A stretch of 64,000 bases of DNA. Origin: Ectobius pallidus. Its lineage: Eukaryota; Arthropoda; Insecta; Blattodea; Ectobiidae. The notes under the pieces were generated by a model, which saw only the letters and a list, made by a program, of their open reading frames with translations, was not told the DNA's origin and made no database searches. Both the position numbers and the translations under genes were made by a program. Below, piece after piece: positions 12,357 to 23,034 of this stretch (the first letter of the stretch is position 1; every line of letters starts with the position of its first letter). The stretch covers positions 138,275,686-138,339,685 of the forward strand of contig CAXKWD010000005.1 of the NCBI GenBank assembly GCA_964059195.1, in the 5' to 3' direction.

Positions 12357-12640
12357 CACTGATAGGAACTGGATAAGTAGGCTGGATGTCCGCCTCCAAG
12401 GGTGTATTTGCCTTCCACCCTGGCGGTCCGGGTTCGATTCCCGGCCTGGTCGAGGGTTTTTCAGTTATGAAAAATCCCCGGGTTCAGGACTGGACATCAC
12501 CCAGGAAAATTGTAGGCTATATTAAAAAGCCTTAAATAAAAGTGGTGACTGCTAGAATAGGGTAGGCTATAGGATATTCACAATAGATCTATTAAGGTCG
12601 CAGTTTTGAGGAGATGAAGGGCTTACACTACCCGTCATTA
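12357..12640 (+). mobile_element. tRNA-derived SINE
   Basis: A strong B-box (GGGTTCGATTCCC at about 12428) in a GC-rich head is followed by a body with ATGAAAAATCCCCGGGTTC, and the segment ends near an AT-rich stretch. The A-box side (GGCTGGATGTCCGCCTCCAA) is only roughly tRNA-like. I found no clear target duplication. Confidence 0.6.
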
Positions 12641-12649
12641 ATCTACTCT

Positions 12650-13568
12650 AATCTAAGGTTTTGCTATTAAAACAAAAAATCCATTACAGTACCGGTATGC
12701 TATATACAGCATGGCCTGTACCGCGCACATCTCAGCGGACCATATGAGAATTAATTGAGGCTGATAAGAATTAAATGCACGCGATACATTCCGTTTAGAA
12801 AGCAAGATAATAATTTTACAAGAAACAAAGACCATAGGCAATGTAACACTGACACTGAACTCTTCTTGAACCACAATCACTCGCTAGATTCTTCATTGAT
12901 GTCTTGAAGGTCTTCTTAAAGCAGAGATGATTGATACCGCCAAATAAATGAAAACTTGCTGGTTTAAAAGACAGATTTAATGACAATACCGGAGGACCAC
13001 TTGATTTAATATTCAAGAAATGATGTGAATAATAATAAATACATATATGCAGTAATTATATGCTGCAATTTATAACATTCACAGTCAATGTGATGCTTGA
13101 ATTCACAAATTATAAACGCAATAATAATGTTACTGAAATATATTGCGTATCAATGTAAACACAGCTATGTTGCGTTGAAGTCAATGCAATATTAGAAGCT
13201 GTATGAAATAATTTTAGGTCTTAAAAACACTCACTTGGTAATAAAGATTCCTTTTGTATCTAATATCACACAAGAAGTAACCCTGAAGTCCAAAATCAGG
13301 CAATAATTAAGATAATCAATCCTCGAAGAAATGTCTGGTAGAGACACTAAGCAAATTCAGCCAATCTTCAGAGAATAAAACGTGGAAAATTGCTTCTGTG
13401 CAATTAATACCAAGTATGAATAAACTTTAACTCGCAGGAAGCGAAATATAAAGCTCTATGATAATAAAAATCACTGCTGGATAAGTCCAGAATGAACTAT
13501 AATCCTTAAAGAGGATTGTACAATGGACGTAGACGAAGGAATGAATGGTTTGAATTAAAACAATGACT
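12650..13568. other. AT-rich sequence, nothing recognised
   Basis: No domain, inverted end or RNA gene recognised up to the TA target of the pogo element. Confidence 0.4.
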
Positions 13569-13570
13569 TA

Positions 13571-13597
13571 GGGTAAACCATACAGTCGTTGGCCACT
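13571..13597. repeat. Left terminal inverted repeat of pogo element
   Basis: Pairs with 17033-17059 over 27 bases with two mismatches (CG in the left end where the right has TA). The outermost bases are GGG, directly next to the TA target. The inner part contains one copy of the subterminal motif. Confidence 0.93.
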
Positions 13598-14169
13598 ATA
13601 TAGTGAATGGCCACTTCAGCATTTTTCTGCTGGAGTAAGATTTACAAAGCTTATATCTCGAATTTTTTGTGCTAGGTGGCAGCTTTTACTTGTCAGGTTT
13701 ACATTTAGTTCCAATTAGATCTTACCAGATGGCAGTAAAACCTGTGATGGCTGCTAAAATGTGATAGTGTGTTTTTTTGCAGTGTTCATTGTTAATTTCT
13801 TAAGGGTTTTCTCTGCTTTCACTGTTGATTATTCATAATTGCTTATATATATAAGCCAAAACAACATCTCACTGGTAAGTTAAGAGCACTAATTACGACA
13901 TTAACAAGGATTCACGTGATTTTATGCATTGTTTGGCTTCACAACAAAGGTGGCCATTAACTGTAATGAAAAAAGATTAAATTTTAGTTATTGGCCGGGG
14001 CTGCCAATAACTGTCTTTTTTAAGGATAATTAAATTGACTAAATTTTTTACTCAAACTGTTTATTAATATTATCTGAACATAATATTTTTGTATTATGTA
14101 ATTATTCCAATTCTACACAGTTATTGGCCGGGTGGCCAATAACTGCATAGCCGCATGGCCCATAACTGT
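13582..14169. promoter_or_regulatory. Left subterminal motif cluster (candidate transposase-binding sites)
   Basis: Variants of GGCCAATAACTGT lie at 13582-13594 (minus), 13952-13964, 13987-13996 (minus, partial), 14003-14014, 14117-14129 (minus), 14134-14145 and 14157-14169. They sit between the left end and the transposase start and occur in both orientations. Such arrays are typical transposase-binding sites in other transposons; binding here is inferred. Confidence 0.75.
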
Positions 14170-14221
14170 TATCTGCAACTTTCTTTAAAATGTAATTGTA
14201 GGTAGGCTAGCTATCCTAAAG

Positions 14222-14740
14222 ATGCCTAAAAGAGCTGATTATAATTCTGATGCCATGGAAGCAGCCATAAAAGAAGCTCAAAAAGATGGATCATCACTTA
14301 GAGCTGTTGCAAAAAAGTATGGAGTGCCAAGATCAAGTCTCCAATTCAGACTTAAAAATCCTGGTCACAAGGAAACATATGGTCCATGCCCTGTCTTGAC
14401 GAATGAGGAAGAGTTAACCTTAGTCAGGTTAGTAAATGCATGCATATTTGAGTCTTTATTTAAGTTTGTACATATAGTTTTCTCATAGTTGAACAACATT
14501 CATAAGAGCTCGATAATTTTAAATTATTTTAATTTAAATTTCAGATGGATAAGGGAACTAGCTAGGAAAGGCTTCCCACGTAAGAAAGAAGACATCTTGG
14601 CGAGTGTTCAAGGATTTTTGATTCTCAATCCAAGACCTAATCCTTTCAAAGACAATCGGCCTGGAGAAGGATGGTTTAAGGTTTTTAGCTCAGAAAATTT
14701 ATTCTCTTTTATTGTATTCAATTTTATTAATAATGTATGA

Positions 14741-14777
<37 letters not shown>

Positions 14778-16574
14778 TTTATTATTTTGCAGGCATTTTT
14801 AAGGCGGCACCCTGACATTGTGGAACGGACCAGTGAGGCTGTTACTGCAGCCAGTTCTTGTGTATCAGAGGCTGATATTAGAAAGTGGTTTGATGAGGTA
14901 AAGGAATACGTTCGACAAAAAAAATTGGAGGAAGTTTTTAATGACCCTTCCAGAATTTTCAATGGGGATGAAACTGGGTTTCACATATGTCCATCTACCG
15001 GAAAAGTGTTGGCGTTAAGAGGATCAAAGAATGTCTACTCCATAGATAAAGGGTCATCAAAGGAAAACATTACAGTGATGTTTACATTTTCAGCAGATGG
15101 CACATCCTGCTGCCCAATGGTAGTATATCCATACAAAAGAATCCCTGAGAAAATATCTGAGTCAGTTCCATCAGAATGGGGAATAGCTCGGAGTGACAAT
15201 GGATGGATGACAGCAGAAGTTTTTTTTGAATATATTGCAAACGTTTTCCATCCATTCCTTCAGGAAAAAGGTGTAAAATTTCCCGTAGTGCTGTTTGTCG
15301 ATGGACATAAGTCACATCTTACTTACCAATTAAGTGTGCTCTGCAGTGAACTGCAGATCGAAGTTATTGCCTTATACCCAAATGCTACACGCATCCTACA
15401 GCCTGCTGATGTTGCAGTTTTTCGACCAGTAAAAATATTCTGGCGGAAAGCTGTACGGGAATGGCACTCTCAGCACCCTGGTGAGGTACTGAATAAGGTT
15501 TCCTTTGGACCATTGCTCAAACAAGTAATTGACTGCAGTGCTAAGCCAGAGACCCTTGTAAATGGATTTAAAGCATGTGGCCTTTATCCATTGAACCCAG
15601 ATGCTGTGGATTACAGCAAATGCCTAGGAAACCAAAATGCAAATGACAATGAGATAACAGAAGTACAGAATGAGAAGTATTCATCAATTAGCTTTCCCAC
15701 GTTTCTTAATATAGTGGGAAAAGAGAGGGTAGAGAAATTTAAAAATATCAAAGACCATTTGACTGGGGAAAGTGAAGACTTCTTCACTTTGTTTCGTATT
15801 TGGGAACATTTTCAGAAAGAGAGAGAACATAGTGAGGATTCAGTTTCTTCCCAAGGAGCAGACCTAATCCAGCATGAAAACAATTGCCTGACTCCACAAA
15901 GAAGTACTTTAAATAGCGCACAAAATGACCAAGAGAGTGCAGAAACTGTAACTGAACAAAACTGTTACATTAATTTCTGTGGTGAACCATCTGGAAGTAG
16001 GCCTAATAGCGGTGTCACTAATTCTAGTAGTGTTGCGAAGGTTGTGCGCACCCAACATATGAGCAATTTTTTGGTATGGCCTGAAACTCCAAAACGAAAA
16101 GGAAAACGGCAAGTAGAAAGACAACCATATGCAGTCACATCAAAAAAATATCAAGAGATGTTTGAAAAGAAGCGCCTGGCTAAGAAAGCCGAGGAAAAAG
16201 AGAAGGAAGAAAGAAAGAGAAAGCGGGAGGAAGGAAAGCAACAAAAAATGAAAGAGTTACCCAATGCAAAGAGGATACTATTCCAAGAGGTGAACAAATC
16301 TGATCTTAGTTGCCATATTTGCCTCAGAAAAGTTAAAACTGATTCTGGGCTTCAGTGCAATGAATGTAAGAAAGTCTATCATGAATCTTGTGTGCCAAAA
16401 AGTCACAGAGTACATATACCAAATTCAGAAGATGGTGATAATTTTCTATGTCATGTGTGCTTTCAAGTGCACTCTGAAAACAGTACTGATGATTTTGAGA
16501 ATATAGAAGTTGATCAAGATGAAGTAGATGAATTATATAACTATTATCTAGAGTCGCGAAAGAAAGATTTTTGA
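14222..16574 (+). CDS. Pogo-family transposase with psq HTH and PHD finger (three exons, about 707 aa)
   Basis: Exons 14222-14427, 14545-14680 and 14793-16574 join in frame across GT...AG introns (donors GTTAGT and GTTTTT; acceptors TTTCAG and TTGCAG). The start is the first ATG after the subterminal repeats. Exon 1 encodes a pipsqueak-type helix-turn-helix (residues about 8-50: SLRAVAKKYGVPRSSL). Exon 2 adds a CENP-B-like second HTH segment (WIRELARKGFPRKKEDIL). Exon 3 has the catalytic domain with three Asp motifs (NGDETGF, FVDGHKSHL, LQPADVAVF), followed by a basic, K/E-rich coiled-coil-like stretch. The C-terminus is a C4HC3 PHD finger (CHIC, CNEC, HESC, CHVC; 16309-16470). Intron 2 holds an AAT microsatellite (14740-14776). 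A TAGGCCTA motif at 15998-16005 sits in the coding linker without breaking the frame. It should cut and join DNA at the element ends in the nucleus; PHD fingers commonly bind histone tails, which is an inference here. Confidence 0.9.
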
Positions 16575-16802
16575 GAGCATGTTGTGTAATTTTGCAACTG
16601 GTTATAAAGTATAATTTATTTGTTAAATGATTACACATTAATAAGAGTTTTTAAAATGGAAACTGTCATATGGTACATATTTTCGAAACAGATATTATAA
16701 AAATGTAGATTACTTAATTCATAAACAATACCATGGTTAACGTAATTGATTTAAACTGTTTAAAATTAATGTTATATGTGATTTTTAATGTAACTTATTG
16801 GT

Positions 16803-16857
16803 GGCCAATAACTGTAAGACATGTGGCCAGTAACTATCTGAGGTGGCCAATAACTGT
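16803..16857. promoter_or_regulatory. Right subterminal motif cluster
   Basis: Three copies of the GGCCAATAACTGT-type motif at 16803-16815, 16825-16835 (GGCCAGTAACT) and 16845-16857, with a fourth inside the right inverted repeat at 17036-17048. Same motif as at the left end. Confidence 0.75.
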
Positions 16858-17032
16858 ACATTTGTGTAGACTTTACTTTAAGTCGTAAAAAAATATTATA
16901 TAAACACATATAGAGATGTTTTGATTTTGTCACTGAGTAAAGAAATAAATAAAGATTTTAAATATGTCTCACAATGGTTATTTCAGTGAAAGGATATAAT
17001 AAATATTTTACCTCAAAGTTAATATTTCCTAA

Positions 17033-17059
17033 AGTGGCCAATAACTGTATGGTTTACCC
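17033..17059. repeat. Right terminal inverted repeat of pogo element
   Basis: Ends in ...GGTTTACCC directly before TA (17060-17061), complementary to the left repeat. Confidence 0.93.
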
Positions 17060-17061
17060 TA

Positions 17062-17631
17062 TAACAATATTAGAAAATCAATCCCATTGGGCGAAGATAA
17101 AAAAACGATTGAGCAATTATAAATTTAAAGAAAAACGTGGATTGTGAAGCAATCAAAGGAATAGTAAGAGAATGAAATAAAATATGTTTTATAATTATTC
17201 TGTACTTAAAATAATAAAAATATAAACCGAAAATAAACGTTGATTTGAGTTTAATAGAGAAAAGAACTAGTGATCAATTGTTTCTTGACAATAAAAATAA
17301 TAATTACTAGGAGGCCGTGAGGAAATTGGCATTGAATAAAATATCACCAAAGCCGAAAGAAGACAAGAATAAATATTAAAGGATTATTATAGATAGCCAA
17401 GAAAATAAAAAACTCCATCAAATCTCAAGTATCAAACATAACTGAACATGGCCTTTTAATCCATTTTTATTATAAACTGTCATGAATTGCACATAACATT
17501 TTTGAAGATTCGAAAAATCCACATAAATACGGTATGAGCCAAAATATACAGTACTGGAGCCATTATTTATTAACGGGACGATATTTTATTAACATGTCCA
17601 AATTGTGCGCCATCGCGCTGTAGGCAGTGTT
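17062..17631. other. AT-rich sequence, nothing recognised
   Basis: Former continuation of the sequence left of the pogo insertion. No feature recognised. Confidence 0.4.
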
Positions 17632-17645
17632 AATAACGGTCACTA

Positions 17646-17769
17646 ACTAACTAACTCCGTGGCGCTAACATCCCAGAAGAGGCAAGGCCTACCACCCGAC
17701 CGCTGCGTCATCTACCATAGGCAGACGGCAGGATTGGGGGCATGTGGTCAGCATGCCGACACCCACGGC
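17646..17769 (-). mobile_element. Short GC-rich SINE with 14-bp target duplication
   Basis: Flanked by perfect direct repeats AATAACGGTCACTA (17632-17645 and 17770-17783). An AGTT repeat tail on the minus strand (seen as CTAACTAACT on plus) fixes the orientation. The body is about 85 percent or more like the copy at 46501-46655, though this copy is shorter at its 5' end. No clear A/B boxes in the visible part. Confidence 0.85.
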
Positions 17770-17783
17770 AATAACGGTCACTA

Positions 17784-18960
17784 GGAACACATATTGCTGA
17801 TGCAACAATACGCCGACGAACGGACATCTGCATGAGAGCTGAGCGTAATATTTTAGCTCATGCTGTATAAATGTCCTGCAGTAACTAAGTAATATTGCGT
17901 TTAACTTAACTCACCAAAAACAGTTTATGAGTCTCTGCATAATAATAAAATTAAAGTTCCTGAACAGTTCAAAATTAACATTATTAGAATACGCACAGCT
18001 TAGAAGATCAATTTTAAATACATGTGATGGAATGCATATTGCATACCTAGGATTTCTAATCCCTTTTTTTAATGATTGTGGCTATACTTTGAGACCAAGA
18101 AAATACATGTCTGTTTTAAAATGTTATTGATAACTGATATTCGTGTACAGTGAAGGAAACGATCTTCTGCCATTCCTTTTTTTTCTTGTACAACATGCTT
18201 CGGGTGGGTTAAAATAATAAAGGACATATATCGCTTGGGTTCTATGCATTAAGAAGTACGTTTCCATTGTTATTTCGAATTAGGTATTTTCACGATTATT
18301 TATTATGCAATAAGAAACTCATTAGATTCAATACACTTATTTCTCCTCAATGAAAGAATAGTGTTAAGCTAAAATTTAAACGTGTATTGGTCATTTTAAA
18401 AAAAAACCTTTCGTTCGACCATGCTATATATAGCTACTTATTACATAGATGTAGCTGTGTCCTAATGATATCCATTTAAGTACCGGTACGGACTTTTATT
18501 ATTAACAGTTGTGGTATCGATTAATATTGAATACGAACAATCTTGAGTGCAGAAAATCAAACTGCATAATAAACAACATGAATTATGCTTAAATAAAATC
18601 AATTCTGTTCATGTTAATTCTAAGGTATATTATACTAAACTAAGTTAATTTCATTTTTAAAAACCCGTTCTTTTTGGGTTGAAATGTCAAGAGAAGCTTC
18701 GAATTTCCCGAAAGGCATTAACTGTTATCTGTCGCAAAAGACGAGTGGTCAGCCGGCTCGTTTGTATCTTGAATCTAAGTCTCAAAACTTAAACATTTAA
18801 ATATGGTCGAACAAAAAAAGGAATATGCAACTTTCCTTCGTATGAAAAGTATGAAACGAGAGAAGTCATTATATCCTCATTGCATAATGTACTATTGTAT
18901 ACAGTAATTGCAGACATTATACTGTCAAAATATGCATTATTAAATACCCCGCTCTTTTCT
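17784..18960. other. AT-rich sequence, nothing recognised
   Basis: No domain, inverted end or RNA gene recognised. Confidence 0.4.
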
Positions 18961-18967
18961 AATAATC

Positions 18968-19024
<57 letters not shown>
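18968..19024. repeat. AAT microsatellite
   Basis: About 18 tandem trinucleotides. It produces the poly-I open frames on both strands. Confidence 0.95.
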
Positions 19025-19026
<2 letters not shown>

Positions 19027-20640
19027 GTAATAATTTTAATAATAATTGGAGGTGGAATAAAATTCTTACTCAAAATAAATTGGAGAAGATTCTTTCACAT
19101 TAACATATGACACTTTGAAATATAAATATAAATAAAATCATATGCTACTGGAGTGTAAAATATTGCAACTTCAGCTATAGGAACTACTGTGGTTGCTATA
19201 ATATTTTATGCTTGTCATTTTGTGTTTGGAAGGGTATGCAGCAAACTGTAAAATTTATATCAACATATAAGTTGTTATATTTACTTCATTATTGTTTGTT
19301 TAAACGAAACGAGAACGAAGCACGGTTGGCTTAGTAATTGCAGCTTGTTTTACTTACAATTAAGTTTTTTCATGCATAAATTATTACACTATGGATTACG
19401 GAAATAATTGGGATGTCTGCAATGCAGATACATTCGTAATCCATAAGGGCATATTAAACCATTGTCTTGAGTCTATATGAGTTATTTAATTTAATTTAAT
19501 TTAATTTAATTAAACCTTAAGGCTATGTTTGAAAATCCAGTGACAGCTATGACAGTTCAATACGCAGCAGTAAATAACCTGCAAGCTGTGATTTATTAAT
19601 TAACACCTTATTTGTACAGCAGATGTTGAGTATCTGTAATGGTACAGAATAATTAAAATCCCCAGGCAGGAAAAATGTTAGTAGTTGTTAATTATTTTCA
19701 TATGCTTTGACATTGCAAATACTTAAATATTTCTAAAATACAATACACCTCCCTTTTAAGACTTATTTTTTACTGTTTTCACTTCCCTGTTTGTGGGAAT
19801 TACAAGTCAATGCCCATCGGGGATGGATGAATTAAGTTAGCCTGGGCTCGGTTGGCTTCCTGGTGTGTGATCAACATGACTCGCGGCATCCTTCAAAAAC
19901 ATCACACACCTGCACAGACAATGATCGGGAACATTCAGTGTAGATATATAAATTCCAATCCGGAATTGCGAAAGGTGAAAGCTAACTTTGCACTAAAATA
20001 GTCAATATTAAGCTATTTTAAGGCTTTTAAATTAAAGCTCAAGAGATAGCTTAATTAATTTTCCTGCCTATCAAGATTTTGAAGATTCCCACTTCGCTTC
20101 TTACTTCAGTGATTATGCTTCCAACATAAAAAATTGATGAATAATGAGTGCAAGTTAAGCCTAAAATTTGTAAGTTATTTTGTGTTAAAGTCTGTTATTT
20201 TGGTTATCCACAATTATCTATGTACTGAATTTAAAATTTAGACCTAGTGTATGTAACACACGTAGCATCTAACGGCAAGAATGATATGTAGTATATTATT
20301 CTATGGTGTGTTAAAATTCAAAATTCGGGTGGTTGCTTTTTACAAAATATGAAAACATGCTTAAATTTTATAAGAACAAAACGTTAAGTTTTCATTTCGG
20401 CTTGCGCCCCTTGGACATCAAATTATCAAGTCGAGTTCGCCCTTAATAAAAGTTGAGTTTGACATGCCTGATTTAAACGGATAGTCAAGAAATTTAGATA
20501 GATTAATTTTAATAATACGCTTTTGAAGAAAAATTAGTCTGGTATGAATTGTTTTTGAAGCTCCTCCCCATCCAATTACACCAAATATGGTAATTAACTG
20601 TATTAAAGATAAGTAGATTACTTTTAAATCTTTTATTTAG
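19025..20640. other. Unassigned sequence with a small inverted repeat and AATTT run
   Basis: A short hairpin (ATGGATTACG near 19391 and CGTAATCCAT near 19434) and five AATTT pentamers (19485-19514) are visible. Otherwise no feature up to the LINE. Confidence 0.4.
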
Positions 20641-22836
20641 GGTTCTTGCTTTCAAATTACACTAATACTAATTAGCAAGCAAGAGATATCTACAGCAGTC
20701 AGAAGAATTGCAGTCGACACAGCACCTGGCCCTGACCATGTTCTTTTGAGAGCTGTAAAAGATGACACTTGCTATGAGATCATAGCACTAATTGCTACAA
20801 CAATGGCAGCCCGCAATCTTGTTCCGGAATGTTTAAGAAGAGCAAGAACAATACTAATATTCAAAGGTGGTGATAAGACAGACCTGGCCAATTGGAGACC
20901 TATTACCATCTGCTCGATCGTGAGAAGATTCATCGAGCGTGTGCTTGATAGAAGACTTCAAATGTATGTATCGTTTTGTGAACATCAGCGAGGGTTTACT
21001 AACTCCCCCGGCACACATATTAACACGTCTATTTTGGAATCTCTTCTCACGTCAGCTAAGAAACGTAAAACTAACCTTGCCTTGATCTTCTTAGACATTA
21101 GCAAGGCATTTGATAATATTGGACATGGCCATCTTGAGAAAAGTCTCTCATCACTTAATATACCATCTAAATTATCAAAACTTATAGTTTCTTTGCAAAT
21201 AAATAACATTACGCAGATATGGACTAACAATCAAAAGACCAAGCCCATTTCAATAAGAAGAGGAGTGTTACAAGGATCGCCTCTGTCACCTACTTTGTAC
21301 AATCTAGTGACAGACCATATCCTACATGAACTGTTTTCCAATGAAAATGCTGAGGATTTTGGTTATTCTATACTGCCAGGTCTCCCTAATATAACTGTCA
21401 TGGGATTTGCAGATGATACTTTAATAGTAGGCAATATTGAAGAATCTGCCAAGAAACTTGCCGATATAGCCATTCAAAGGTTTCTTGAAATAGGCTTGGC
21501 TATTAATATGCATAAATCAAAATCTATTTCAATTACTAAAGGCACTATAAAGTATGATGATTTCGTTCTAGACTCTGGACAAGTCATTCCTTCAATTGCA
21601 CCTGATGAGACTATCCGCTATTTGGGTGTCAACTATCATCATGCAACGGTTTTTGACACAAAAGCAGCGATGAACGATCTTAAAAATAAATTTGATGCCT
21701 TAGCTTCCTCCTCTTTATTACAACCATACCAGAAATTTAACATCTTGAGTACTTTTATATGTCCATCATTGATTTATAAATTTCAGACTACACCATTAAA
21801 TAGAATACCAGTCAAATTTCTTTCTGACGCTGACGTATTAATTCGAACAACATGTAAAGAGATACTTCAACTCCCAACCGACACCCCTGATAGTATGATG
21901 TACTCAGCCAAGAGTTATAAGGGATTAGGACTCTTTAAAGCATCGTGGGAGGCATATTTACAATTCATTAATTCCTGCCAAAGTCTCATGAATTCTAATA
22001 ACATCCACATAAATCACACAAGAGACTTGAACGATGAAGTTAACAGATGTCTCGAAAAACTTAATCTGCCATCAGATGGAAGGCCTGCCTGGCTTAAAGT
22101 TCCTTCCATACGGACGCAACTCCGAAATAAGGAATTTGAAACTTGGTGTTCTTTGCCCCAGAAAGGAAAGGGTGTCATCCTTTTTAAAGAATATACGCCA
22201 TGTAATAAATGGCTTAGTAAGCCCAAAGGATTGACGAGTAGTGAGTGGAAGGATGCAATTAAGATGACAGCGAATGTATGTCCAGTTCGTGCTCTACCAG
22301 GCAGGTCCCAAGACGGTCACCATTGCCGTCGTTGCGGCAGTGAGAAAGAAACTCTTGCTCACGTCTTGGGTGCTTGTCCTTATGGTGAAGTGCTGAGGAA
22401 CAGTCGCCATCACAAGATCCGAACTTTAATTGCAAATGCTCTGCGGGAAAATCATCATCAAGTAGCTGAAGAGGTCTACGGCGTTTCTGAAGGTGGCTCC
22501 TCTAGAAGAATTGACATCATCGCCATTCCACCAGGCTCAACCAATGGATATGTAATCGATCCTACAGTCAGGTTTGAAACAAGTAGCACCCAACCTGCAG
22601 AAGTTCATGCTGAAAAATGTCGTATCTACGAACCCACCATCGCATACTACAAAGAAAAATACTCCCTTTCTTCTATTACCATCTTTGGCCTGATGGTGGG
22701 TGCAAGAGGAACAATTCCTTCATTCTTTGTAGATTTCTGCAGATTCTTCCGTCTGAACAGCATTTTAATAAAAGAAGTGTCTCTGACAGCCCTGAAAGGT
22801 TCCCTCTCAATACTCAGGAATCATTTATATTCCTAA
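20641..22836 (+). CDS. R2-like reverse transcriptase/endonuclease, N-terminally truncated
   Basis: Reading from 20641 (no native start), the frame has a domain-0 motif (TAPGPDHV, about 20722), LIFKGG and NWRPITI. The first catalytic Asp lies in FLDISKAFD (about 21094), then GVLQGSPLSPTLYNL and the catalytic FADD (21405-21416). A thumb/linker follows, then a CCHC knuckle (CRRCGSEKETLAHVLGAC, about 22324-22377) and a restriction-enzyme-like endonuclease region (RRIDIIA...DPTVRFE, about 22504-22575). This order, RT then CCHC then REL endonuclease, is that of R2-clade and related site-specific LINEs. There are 731 codons with no internal stop, so this is a young or recently truncated copy. R2, Hero or NeSL affiliation cannot be decided by eye. 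Confidence 0.85.
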   Translation, partial: GSCFQITLILISKQEISTAVRRIAVDTAPGPDHVLLRAVKDDTCYEIIALIATTMAARNLVPECLRRARTILIFKGGDKTDLANWRPITICSIVRRFIERVLDRRLQMYVSFCEHQRGFTNSPGTHINTSILESLLTSAKKRKTNLALIFLDISKAFDNIGHGHLEKSLSSLNIPSKLSKLIVSLQINNITQIWTNNQKTKPISIRRGVLQGSPLSPTLYNLVTDHILHELFSNENAEDFGYSILPGLPNITVMGFADDTLIVGNIEESAKKLADIAIQRFLEIGLAINMHKSKSISITKGTIKYDDFVLDSGQVIPSIAPDETIRYLGVNYHHATVFDTKAAMNDLKNKFDALASSSLLQPYQKFNILSTFICPSLIYKFQTTPLNRIPVKFLSDADVLIRTTCKEILQLPTDTPDSMMYSAKSYKGLGLFKASWEAYLQFINSCQSLMNSNNIHINHTRDLNDEVNRCLEKLNLPSDGRPAWLKVPSIRTQLRNKEFETWCSLPQKGKGVILFKEYTPCNKWLSKPKGLTSSEWKDAIKMTANVCPVRALPGRSQDGHHCRRCGSEKETLAHVLGACPYGEVLRNSRHHKIRTLIANALRENHHQVAEEVYGVSEGGSSRRIDIIAIPPGSTNGYVIDPTVRFETSSTQPAEVHAEKCRIYEPTIAYYKEKYSLSSITIFGLMVGARGTIPSFFVDFCRFFRLNSILIKEVSLTALKGSLSILRNHLYS

Positions 22837-23020
22837 ATTGTATATATTTGTTTTCAATGTTCTTTTTTTCTTGTTTCATAAGTTTTCTTGATATATGTGA
22901 GTTTTTTCTTTATGTTTATTGTAAATACTTGTAAACACTTCTTTGTGGTGCAAATCATTTTCTTTTATATTACGCTTTGTCTTAGGGCAACCCTTAACTA
23001 AGGGAAGCTGAATGTAAATA
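20641..23020 (+). mobile_element. 5'-truncated R2-like non-LTR retrotransposon
   Basis: The frame opens at 20641, directly after stops at 20614 and 20638, and starts inside the reverse transcriptase N-terminal region. The N-terminal zinc finger and Myb region expected of R2-like elements is absent. After the stop at 22834-22836 there is an AT-rich 3' UTR of about 180 bp, ending without a clear poly(A) near AATGTAAATAAAC. Flanks are not 28S rDNA. The endpoints are approximate because no target duplication was found. Confidence 0.8.
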
Positions 23021-23034
23021 AACATTAATATATA

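Larger units (their letters stand above)
13571..17059 (+). mobile_element. Complete pogo-type DNA transposon (3489 bp)
   Basis: The element lies between TA dinucleotides at 13569-13570 and 17060-17061. It has 27-bp terminal inverted repeats starting GGGTAAACCATACAG, with two mismatches between ends. It carries one spliced transposase gene and arrays of a subterminal motif (GGCCAATAACTGT) at both ends. The DDD transposase, the TA target and the HTH organisation place it in the pogo branch of Tc1/mariner. I see no stop or frameshift in the gene and the ends are nearly identical, so it may be a recent, possibly autonomous copy. Confidence 0.93.

Noticed and set aside
12420..12450. Possible tRNA gene
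   Set aside because: Only the B-box and T-arm region is tRNA-like; no acceptor stem or full cloverleaf, and a SINE body follows.
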